From Psychroflexus montanilacus (GTDB lineage: Bacteria; Bacteroidota; Bacteroidia; Flavobacteriales; Flavobacteriaceae), in contig NZ_JAIQZC010000002.1 of assembly GCF_020164535.1 (NCBI RefSeq), forward strand, positions 248,001-312,000: a DNA stretch of 64,000 bases, given 5' to 3'. The notes under the pieces are model-generated. The model did no database searches. It saw only the letters and a list, made by a program, of their open reading frames with translations, and was not told where the DNA came from. This document shows, in pieces, positions 57,428 through 64,000 of this stretch. The position numbers and the translations under genes are program-made. Position 1 is the stretch's first letter, and each line of letters opens with the position of its first letter.

Positions 57428-60334
57428 TTAAGCAAAACGGCCTTTAATTAAATCTTTTGAAAATTTAAAATGTTGATATATATAATCCTTGACTTTTTTA
57501 TTTCCATTTTCCTCACTTAATATTACATTTAAATGTTCCTTGAAAGTGTTATCGTTTATTTGATTTGCAATTTTCAACAAATCAATTTGAGGCTTTATTT
57601 TTTTATAAAAAGGTATTTCAAATCTCCCGACATAAAAAATCGGAATTAGTAATTGAAGATATTCTTTATCCTCTATATTATTAAAATTATTAACTAAATT
57701 ATTTATTTTATTAAATGTAAATGAGAATATTGGGAATTCAAATAAGTTATTGACAAAGTTTGTAACGTCATCTGAATATTCTTTAACTGTTTTTATAAAT
57801 TTATTAAAAACTAAGTGATCACTATGAAAGAGAATTTCTCTAATAGAAATTAAGCCAAAAGGCAAATAAGAGAAATTTGAGAATTTAGAATTTATCTCTT
57901 TATGAAATTTTTCTACTCCAAAAAGGCTTAAAAACTTTTTAGAATAATCAATTATATTATTGTCATATGAATTAGGATTTATTAAAAAAGCGTTCATTAT
58001 AAAATTAAGTTCATCATCTTCAATTAAATTTTTATTAGATATTCTTATTACATCATTTTCTAAATCTTCCCTATTACTATTCTTCAAAACATCTGAACCA
58101 TTACATATTTCAAGGTAAAATGATAGAAGGTCAATTTTAGATATTTCATCTGTTGAAAATAATTCTTTAATTATATTTTCTATTATATATCTTTTATCAG
58201 AATTTTTAAAGTGATCTGTTAATAAGAAAAAGGGGGAAGTTGAAGTTGCAGAAAATCCTACAGGTTGATTTTTAAACTTTTCTTTGTTATTTATTAATTT
58301 TAAAATTGAATATTTTACTACTTGTTTATAAACTTGATTGCTAACGTTTTGTAAACTAGGAAATATTTGAATAAAGAAAACTGAAGATTCATTGTTATTT
58401 TCAAATTGATAAATTATTAATTCATCAATAATCTCGTTATCTGCTTGATCTTTATCAATTAGATTCATCAATAACTCTAATACAATATGCCAAAAAGGAC
58501 TCATTATGTATTCTGCTATTAATTTATTTCTAAGATCTTTTTTATGCTTTTTTTCGATGTTTGTAAATATCCAATATGCTGTAAAATACTCTAAAAATGT
58601 TTTATGAGTAAAATTATTATCAAAATACAAAGATCTTTTCTCTGCATATTCTAGAAATTTTTCGGCTGAATTCTCAGATATGAATTCGTCTGTAACTTTT
58701 AATTTTTCATTTAAACTTTTAGCAACAGTATTCTTAGCTCTTTGATAAGTGATTTTTCCATTTTTACTACTTAGCTGTTTGTACTGCCAGTAAGCCAAAT
58801 CCGCAAAAATAGTATCCTTTCTTTTATAAATATCTTCAGGCAAACTAATATCTAGACCCTTACTGTAGTCCCACTTATCTACTAGTGTTTTAGTGCACGA
58901 TTGGTAGATTTCAAGTTTAGACTCAGGAACTTTTAAATTATTTCTATATAAAATAACAATCAATGAAAGTAAAAGCGGATTTGACACTAATTCTTGGTCT
59001 ATTAAATTCCTTTTATCTAACAAATCCTCAATTTCTTTTTCTCTTGTGTTTTCATTAGGTTCTTCAATTAAGTACCAATTCTCAATATAATTTTGTATCT
59101 GATAATCATTAAATTGATTAATATTCAATTTTAAAACAAGACCCTCATTCAAAGCTGCGTCGTTATAACCAATAAACCTTGATGTAACAATAATTCTAGA
59201 ATTTGGATATAAAGTGATGAAATTTTCTATGTCATTCTTAACATTCAATTTATCGTTCAAATCAAATATTTCGTCTAATCCATCAAATATTATAAGACTC
59301 TTTTTTCTTTTTAAAATATTCTCTAAATCTAAATAGGGAATGTCTGAAAAACCAAATTCTAATTCCATAACATATTTTAAAAATCTAACTAAACCTCCTT
59401 TGTCATTTTTTTTAAAATTGTGGTATTTCCTAAGTTCAAGACGAAAAGGAATTCTTTTCAAAATAGGTTTATTTATAAATTCACTTTCATCATTTTTAAC
59501 AATTTTAAGTGTTATATACTTAGTTAAAATTGATTTACCACTACCAGGATTACCTAATATAACTAAACTTTTATCAAAGTCGAAAATACTGTTCAAATTG
59601 ATATCCAAATTCTCATCAAATTCAGGATCTTTCTTAATAAGGTTCGCCTTATCATTTTCATGAATTCTGAAGGTTGGTTTAACAAATAAGTCTTCTAAAT
59701 TTTTCCTTTTTCCCTTTTTAATGGACAAATCAAGCCCTAGCCCAATAAAATTCAATTGTGAATAATTGTTAATTACACATAAGCTATATTTTTCCAAAAA
59801 GCTTGAAGTAGAAAAGTTATTTTTAAATTTTTTTTCTAAGAGCAATTTTATTTTACCAATCTCTCCTCTTGTTAATGACGAATTTTTTTCAATTTCTTTT
59901 AAACTATTATTCAAACCAAGCACAGTTAAATAAATTTCTTTATTAGATAATATCGTATTGAATAATTGATCTTTTTGTAATTCCTTTTTTAAAATCTCAA
60001 TAAAATCTTTTAAAAAATCAGGAGAAATAGTTGAATTATCAAATTTTTGCTCAATGATTTCTTTGTTAATTTTTGAATCTGTAAAAAGTAATTTCATTAA
60101 TTCACTCAGAACCTCCTCCTGTTTAAACAAATATTCAATGTTACCACCTAATGCATCTGGATAAGATTCTTTAAGTTTTAACGCAGATTTATTTACAACT
60201 TTATAGAAGTTTTTATCAAAGTTTGGCTTTTGAATATTATCATAAAGACTATCGAAACCTTTATCAATTATTTTTTTACCCAACCAGACACTGACAGGTA
60301 AAAGCACATTAAAATCAAATATTATATCTTGCAT
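57428..60334 (-). CDS. NACHT-domain STAND NTPase (bacterial NLR-like, candidate antiphage protein)
   Basis: A 968-residue protein. Residues 1-220 are a helical N-terminal region with no recognised effector enzyme, closing with NLEDLFVKPTF, a linker usual before NACHT. The NACHT module holds Walker A GNPGSGKS (261-268), a PFRLELRKY strand, Walker B LIIFDGLDE (347-355) and IIVTSR (381-386). VSNPLLLSLIV (450-460) and FTHKTFLEYFTAYW (575-588) are the winged-helix and post-NACHT signatures. The last 370 residues are helical and may be the sensor. The gene is strikingly AT-rich compared with guaB and the mutase on either side, which suggests acquisition. Bacterial NACHT proteins are known to defend against phage; activity here is inferred. 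Confidence 0.85.
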   Translation of the reverse strand: MQDIIFDFNVLLPVSVWLGKKIIDKGFDSLYDNIQKPNFDKNFYKVVNKSALKLKESYPDALGGNIEYLFKQEEVLSELMKLLFTDSKINKEIIEQKFDNSTISPDFLKDFIEILKKELQKDQLFNTILSNKEIYLTVLGLNNSLKEIEKNSSLTRGEIGKIKLLLEKKFKNNFSTSSFLEKYSLCVINNYSQLNFIGLGLDLSIKKGKRKNLEDLFVKPTFRIHENDKANLIKKDPEFDENLDINLNSIFDFDKSLVILGNPGSGKSILTKYITLKIVKNDESEFINKPILKRIPFRLELRKYHNFKKNDKGGLVRFLKYVMELEFGFSDIPYLDLENILKRKKSLIIFDGLDEIFDLNDKLNVKNDIENFITLYPNSRIIVTSRFIGYNDAALNEGLVLKLNINQFNDYQIQNYIENWYLIEEPNENTREKEIEDLLDKRNLIDQELVSNPLLLSLIVILYRNNLKVPESKLEIYQSCTKTLVDKWDYSKGLDISLPEDIYKRKDTIFADLAYWQYKQLSSKNGKITYQRAKNTVAKSLNEKLKVTDEFISENSAEKFLEYAEKRSLYFDNNFTHKTFLEYFTAYWIFTNIEKKHKKDLRNKLIAEYIMSPFWHIVLELLMNLIDKDQADNEIIDELIIYQFENNNESSVFFIQIFPSLQNVSNQVYKQVVKYSILKLINNKEKFKNQPVGFSATSTSPFFLLTDHFKNSDKRYIIENIIKELFSTDEISKIDLLSFYLEICNGSDVLKNSNREDLENDVIRISNKNLIEDDELNFIMNAFLINPNSYDNNIIDYSKKFLSLFGVEKFHKEINSKFSNFSYLPFGLISIREILFHSDHLVFNKFIKTVKEYSDDVTNFVNNLFEFPIFSFTFNKINNLVNNFNNIEDKEYLQLLIPIFYVGRFEIPFYKKIKPQIDLLKIANQINDNTFKEHLNVILSEENGNKKVKDYIYQHFKFSKDLIKGRFA

Positions 60335-60366
60335 TAAATATTACTTAATTAAAGTTTTTTCCATAA

Positions 60367-60397
60367 TAAAAATACACTTTTACACTAAAGATTTAGT
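60367..60397 (-). promoter_or_regulatory. Candidate promoter and palindrome upstream of the NACHT gene
   Basis: Minus-strand TATTTTTA (60374-60367) is one base from TAnnTTTG and lies about 33 nt before the ATG. A short palindrome, ACTAAAGATTTAGT (60384-60397), sits where a -33 box or operator would be. Confidence 0.35.
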
Positions 60398-60461
60398 ATA
60401 AATAATTGAAATTTTTAATTTAAACCTCGCGTGAGGGATTGCAGCGGTTACCCCGGAATAA

Positions 60462-60534
60462 AAAAGCCTAAGTCTTGCAGGATAGAGGAAGCGACTGTAA
60501 GAAGCTTTCTCGATTCTAGCAAGTCCAGGCTTTT
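60462..60534. repeat. Three-stage long hairpin
   Basis: Three nested helices: AAAAGCCT/AGGCTTTT (60462-60469 with 60527-60534), CTTGC/GCAAG (60474-60478 with 60519-60523), and GAGGAAGC/GCTTTCTC (60485-60492 with 60504-60511, with one G-T pair). Either strand could fold. It may be a repeat unit or a structured RNA. Confidence 0.55.
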
Positions 60535-60556
60535 GTTGAGGAGTAAAAGCGAAAAG

Positions 60557-60610
60557 CCTGCCTTGCCGGCAGGCAGGCCCGACCCCTCCCCAACGCCTTG
60601 GGGAGGGGTC
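60557..60610. repeat. Two adjacent GC-rich palindromes
   Basis: GCCTGCC and GGCAGGC arms around TTGCCGGCA, followed by GACCCCTCCCCAA, a CGCC loop, then TTGGGGAGGGGTC, a perfect 13-bp inverted repeat. The second resembles palindromes found inside the neighbouring mutase reading frame. Confidence 0.75.
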
Positions 60611-60657
60611 ACACCCAGAGTATAATTAAAAAATTAAACCTGAATCCACTGCATTAA

Positions 60658-60755
60658 TCGGGATAAGCGATTCGCACACATTGCCAACCCTGAAAAAACT
60701 TCCAAACTAAATCCATCCCGATTCACTCCGTTACTCGGGATAAGCGATTCGCACA
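60658..60755. repeat. Imperfect direct repeat with a 21-bp identical core
   Basis: The sequence TCGGGATAAGCG..TTCGCACA occurs identically at 60658-60678 and 60735-60755, 77 bp apart. Similarity extends about 13 bp further left (CACTGCATTA versus CACTCCGTTA). Confidence 0.8.
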
Positions 60756-60795
60756 AATTTTGCTGCGCTTAAGCTTGCAAAATTTGGCTCTCTGC

Positions 60796-63700
60796 TTACA
60801 TGTTTCTTCGGTACTGGCCGCCGACTTCAAATAGGGCTTCGGTGATTTGACCCAAAGAACAATACTTGGTCGCTTCCATTAATTCCTCGAAGATGTTTTC
60901 GTTCTTTATCGCTGCTTCCTGGATGCGTTTCAAGTTTTTAACTGCCCTGTTTTCGTAAACTTTATGGAGCTTCTCCAGAGTACTGATTTGGAATTCCTTC
61001 TCCTCCTCGGTCGCGCGAATCACTTCTCTTGGCTTGACCGTTGGCGAACCCTTGGAACTTAAGAAGGTGTTCACGCCGATGATTGGGAATTCTCCGGTGT
61101 GTTTGAGGGTTTCGTAATGCAAGCTTTCCTCTTGAATTTTGCTTCGCTGGTACATGGTTTCCATCGCGCCAAGCACGCCACCACGCTCTGTAAGGCGATC
61201 AAATTCCAGCAACACGGCTTCTTCCACAAGATCAGTTAACTCCTCGATAATGAAGGAACCCTGAATTGGGTTTTCGTTTTTGGCAAGTCCAAGTTCTTTG
61301 TTGATGATTAACTGAATCGCCATCGCTCTTCGCACAGACTCTTCGGTTGGGGTGGTAATCGCTTCATCGTAAGCATTGGTATGCAGAGAGTTGCAGTTAT
61401 CGTATATCGCATACAGCGCCTGGAGGGTTGTACGAATGTCATTAAAGTCAATTTCCTGAGCATGAAGTGATCTTCCTGAGGTTTGAATATGGTATTTCAA
61501 CATCTGCGCTCTGGAGTTGGCTCCATATTTATCCCGCATGGCTTTGGACCAAATACGTCGAGCAACTCTACCAATAACCGCATATTCGGGGTCGATGCCG
61601 TTCGAGAAAAAGAAACTTAAGTTCGGCCCAAACTTATTGATGTCCATGCCACGGCTCAAGTAATATTCCACATAAGTAAAGCCATTGGAAAGCGTTAAGG
61701 CCAACTGAGTGATTGGGTTGGCACCTGCCTCGGCAATGTGGTAACCAGAAATAGACACCGAATAGAAGTTTCGGACTTTATTTTCGATAAAATATTCCTG
61801 AACGTCACCCATCAAACGGATGGCAAATTCTGTAGAGAAAATACAGGTGTTCTGCGCCTGGTCTTCTTTAAGAATATCGGCCTGAACTGTTCCCCGCACC
61901 ACAGCGATGGTGTCCATTTTGATTTTCTGATAGACGTCTGCTGGTAGCACCATATCACCAGTAACGCCAAGCAGCATCAAACCTAGGCCATTGTTTCCTT
62001 CTGGCAGTTTACCTTGATAGACTGGACGTTCGGTTCCATTGTTCTTGTAAATATCTTTGATTTTAGCTTCAACTTCGTTTTCGAGGCCATTTTCTTTAAT
62101 GTACTTCTCACATTGCTGATCGATAGCAGCATTCATAAAAAAGCCAAGCAACATTGGCGCTGGTCCGTTGATGGTCATACTCACCGACGTCATCGCATCT
62201 GCAAGGTCGAATCCTGAATACAATTTTTTGGCATCGTCCAAACAACAGATAGACACTCCCGCATTACCGATTTTCCCATAGATATCTGGACGGTGATCAG
62301 GGTCGTTCCCGTAAAGGGTTACCGAGTCAAAAGCTGTAGACAAACGTTTGGCTGGTAAGCCAGCACTTACATAGTGAAATCTGCGATTGGTTCGCTCTGG
62401 CCCACCTTCTCCTGCAAACATCCGTGTAGGATCTTCACCTGTTCGTTTGAAGGGGTAAAGTCCAGCGGTGTAAGGGAATTCGCCAGGTACATTCTCTTGC
62501 AGTAACCACTTGAGCAAATCTCCCCAGGCCTTGTATTTTGGTAATGCCACTTTTGGAATTTTGGTATGTGAAAGCGACTCCGTATGCGTGTCAATTTTGA
62601 TTTCCTTATCTCTTACTTTGAAGGTGTAAACCTCATCAGTATATTTCTGAACTACATGTTCCCAGTCTAAAATCTTCTCCCAGTTGTAAGGATCAAAATC
62701 CATTTTGACACGGTCAAATTCTTTTTTCAGCAGGTTGACTAAAGTTTCATTTTCTGAAGTCGTCACCTCTTCTAAATGTGATTCTTCTATCCCGTTTTTA
62801 TCTAATTCGAGTTTAGAATTGGTTGCACTTTCCAAGGTTTTAAAAATCCCGTAAAGCTTTTGAGCCACTTCTACCTGCGAGTTGGTTTTCTCATCGTAAG
62901 AACGGTTGTTTTCAGAAATTTCTGAAAGGTAACGCGTCCTTGCTGGCGGAATAACAAATATTTTTTCTGACATCTCATCGGTGATTTGGTAATCACTCTT
63001 GAGCTTGGTCGATGTTTTTTCTGATAACTGATCCATGATCCTTTTGTAAAGAATATTCATGCCTGGATCATTAAACTGAGAGGCAATGGTTCCGTAAACC
63101 GGCAAGGTTTCTGGCTTGGCATCCCATAAATTGTGATTGCGCTGGTACTGTTTTTTGACATCCCGCAAGGCATCCTTGGCGCCGCGTTTGTCAAATTTAT
63201 TAATCGCGACCAAGTCGGCGAAATCCAGCATATCGATTTTTTCCAACTGCGTTGCTGCCCCAAATTCTGGTGTCATGACATACAGTGACACATCCGAATG
63301 GTCTAAAATTTCGGTATCACTTTGTCCAATACCAGAAGTTTCTAAAATGATCAAGTCATACTTAGCAGCTTTCAAAACTTCCACAGCTTCCTGTACATAT
63401 TTTGACAAAGCCAAATTGGATTGTCTCGTTGCCAAGGAACGCATATACACTCTTGGAGAATTAATAGCGTTCATCCGAATGCGATCTCCCAGTAAAGCAC
63501 CGCCTGTTTTTCTTTTGGAAGGATCTACAGAGATGATTCCTATTTGCTTATCGTCAAAGTCCACTAAAAATCGACGAACCAGTTCATCCACCAAAGAAGA
63601 CTTTCCGGAACCACCAGTTCCCGTAATTCCTAATACAGGAGTGCCCTCCGTCCCCTCCAAAGCAGGGGTGAAAAGTTCTTTAAATTCTTCGTGTCTGTTT

Positions 63701-64000
63701 TCTGCTAAAGAAATTAAACGTGCGACTGTATTAACATCTTTTTGATCAAGTGCGTCTTGAATTCCCTTCCCTTTGGGAAGGGTAAGGGACGGGCATTTAA
63801 AATCAGCTTGCTTGACCAGATCATTGATCATCCCTTGCAATCCCATCTCACGACCATCATCTGGAGAATAAATTCTGGTAATCCCATACTCCATGAGTTC
63901 TTCGATTTCTTCAGTAAGGATCACTCCTCCACCACCACCAAAGATTTTAATATGTCCCGCTCCTTTCTCCTGAAGCAAATCATACATGTATTTGAAGTAT
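60796..64000 (-). CDS. icmF: Fused B12-dependent acyl-CoA mutase (IcmF / methylmalonyl-CoA mutase family), 5' end outside the window
   Basis: At least 1067 codons are visible and the frame is still open at the right edge, so the start is missing. The order is the end of a B12-binding domain ([11 protein letters not shown], then [11 protein letters not shown]) and a MeaB-like GTPase (P-loop [12 protein letters not shown]), followed by a linker. The mutase TIM barrel then begins near [24 protein letters not shown]. This is the fused isobutyryl-CoA mutase (IcmF) layout; methylmalonyl- versus isobutyryl-CoA specificity is not settled. Two short segments between the B12 and GTPase domains ([11 protein letters not shown] and [11 protein letters not shown]) are encoded by GC-rich palindromes and look like in-frame repeat insertions. 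Confidence 0.88.
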   Translation of the reverse strand, partial: YFKYMYDLLQEKGAGHIKIFGGGGGVILTEEIEELMEYGITRIYSPDDGREMGLQGMINDLVKQADFKCPSLTLPKGKGIQDALDQKDVNTVARLISLAENRHEEFKELFTPALEGTEGTPVLGITGTGGSGKSSLVDELVRRFLVDFDDKQIGIISVDPSKRKTGGALLGDRIRMNAINSPRVYMRSLATRQSNLALSKYVQEAVEVLKAAKYDLIILETSGIGQSDTEILDHSDVSLYVMTPEFGAATQLEKIDMLDFADLVAINKFDKRGAKDALRDVKKQYQRNHNLWDAKPETLPVYGTIASQFNDPGMNILYKRIMDQLSEKTSTKLKSDYQITDEMSEKIFVIPPARTRYLSEISENNRSYDEKTNSQVEVAQKLYGIFKTLESATNSKLELDKNGIEESHLEEVTTSENETLVNLLKKEFDRVKMDFDPYNWEKILDWEHVVQKYTDEVYTFKVRDKEIKIDTHTESLSHTKIPKVALPKYKAWGDLLKWLLQENVPGEFPYTAGLYPFKRTGEDPTRMFAGEGGPERTNRRFHYVSAGLPAKRLSTAFDSVTLYGNDPDHRPDIYGKIGNAGVSICCLDDAKKLYSGFDLADAMTSVSMTINGPAPMLLGFFMNAAIDQQCEKYIKENGLENEVEAKIKDIYKNNGTERPVYQGKLPEGNNGLGLMLLGVTGDMVLPADVYQKIKMDTIAVVRGTVQADILKEDQAQNTCIFSTEFAIRLMGDVQEYFIENKVRNFYSVSISGYHIAEAGANPITQLALTLSNGFTYVEYYLSRGMDINKFGPNLSFFFSNGIDPEYAVIGRVARRIWSKAMRDKYGANSRAQMLKYHIQTSGRSLHAQEIDFNDIRTTLQALYAIYDNCNSLHTNAYDEAITTPTEESVRRAMAIQLIINKELGLAKNENPIQGSFIIEELTDLVEEAVLLEFDRLTERGGVLGAMETMYQRSKIQEESLHYETLKHTGEFPIIGVNTFLSSKGSPTVKPREVIRATEEEKEFQISTLEKLHKVYENRAVKNLKRIQEAAIKNENIFEELMEATKYCSLGQITEALFEVGGQYRRNM
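63635..63675. repeat. Palindrome-like repeat within the mutase reading frame, copy 2
   Basis: Minus strand: CCCCTGCTTTGGAGGGG, arms CCCCT and AGGGG, followed by a G-rich tail. It is translated as part of [11 protein letters not shown], just before the GTPase P-loop. It resembles intergenic palindromes but is weaker than copy 1. Confidence 0.5.
63759..63796. repeat. Palindrome within the mutase reading frame, copy 1
   Basis: Minus strand: CCCTTCCC, AAA, GGGAAGGG, a perfect 8-bp inverted repeat preceded by CCGTCCCTTA. It is translated as [10 protein letters not shown] without breaking the frame and lies in the linker between the B12-binding and GTPase domains. Confidence 0.7.

Larger units (their letters stand above)
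60425..60795. repeat. Palindrome-rich gene-free island
   Basis: About 370 bp between the NACHT and mutase genes contain no credible gene but several strong structures. There is a three-stage hairpin (60462-60534), two GC-rich palindromes (about 60557-60610), a direct repeat (60658-60678 and 60735-60755), an ATCCCGA/TCGGGAT inverted repeat (60715-60741), and AAATTTTGC/GCAAAATTT (60755-60785). Base composition differs sharply from the AT-rich NACHT gene. It looks like a pile-up of several intergenic repeat families. Confidence 0.7.

Noticed and set aside
57428-60334. NACHT gene as part of a multi-gene defence island with a nuclease or toxin
   Set aside because: The neighbours are guaB and the mutase; no second defence gene, integrase or tRNA was found in the window.
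60431-60625. 64-codon open frame through the palindrome island
   Set aside because: It has no family features; its sequence (rich in Pro, Ser and Arg) follows directly from the GC-rich palindromes, and it lacks a credible start context.
63759-63796. Palindrome in the mutase gene read as a transcription terminator
   Set aside because: It lies deep inside an intact reading frame and is not followed by a T-run on the coding strand.

Overview
The window is about 64 kb of a low-GC bacterial chromosome that reads as Bacteroidota, most likely a marine Flavobacteriaceae. The grounds are start regions with almost no Shine-Dalgarno sequence, many promoters of the Bacteroidota type (TTG, about 19 nt, TAnnTTTG), and family types common in that group: FecI/FecR/TonB receptor, DUF5686, DUF2141, CHRD and FAS1 lipoproteins, a nucleoside transporter with an extra N-terminal domain, a 2TM-domain protein and a fused acyl-CoA mutase. 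Genus and species cannot be set from the sequence alone. No rRNA, tRNA, CRISPR array, integrase or complete insertion sequence was recognised.

Layout. 1-6.4 kb: flavin monooxygenase-like enzyme, sucC, a small DUF3820 protein, pyrG, yidC. 6.5-16.3 kb: a two-FAS1 plus cupredoxin lipoprotein, mnmA, nitronate monooxygenase, a LysM/periplasmic-binding-like protein overlapping guaA, an FMN-binding oxidase-like protein, a triple-CHRD lipoprotein, queE. 16.3-20.4 kb: six tightly packed plus-strand genes (lipoprotein, hydrolase, rluF, VOC protein, AI-2E-family permease, YkvA-like). 20.4-23 kb: ffh, ppa and a DUF2141 protein. 23.1-30 kb: an ECF sigma/FecR/TonB-receptor operon facing a lipoprotein of unknown function, then a very acidic lipoprotein. 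30-38.9 kb: DUF5686 outer-membrane protein, pdhB, etfBA, bifunctional nuclease, nucleoside transporter, galM. 39-46.8 kb: thyA, ergothioneine genes egtB and egtD with a DUF427 gene and a convergent PLP enzyme, a 2TM protein with folA, a BamA-like barrel, glutathione peroxidase, a TlpA-like protein. 46.9-57.3 kb: aconitase, a four-gene operon of SurA-like foldases and a MoxR ATPase, a SRPBCC protein, an OmpH/Skp chaperone, guaB. 57.4-64 kb: an AT-rich NACHT ATPase gene, a gene-free island of palindromes, and a fused B12-dependent acyl-CoA mutase that runs off the right edge.

How the genes work together. Most of the window is core metabolism and envelope biogenesis: purine and pyrimidine nucleotides (guaA, guaB, pyrG, thyA, folA), the TCA cycle and fatty or branched-chain acid catabolism (sucC, aconitase, pdhB, etfBA, mutase), membrane-protein insertion (ffh, yidC) and outer-membrane folding (SurA-like proteins, Skp, BamA-like). 

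The unusual part is the last 7 kb. The NACHT protein has the architecture of bacterial NLR-like antiphage ATPases and is much more AT-rich than its neighbours. Next to it lies a 370-bp cluster of strong inverted and direct repeats. Palindromes that look related to one of these occur inside the mutase reading frame, where they appear to be translated as short in-frame insertions.
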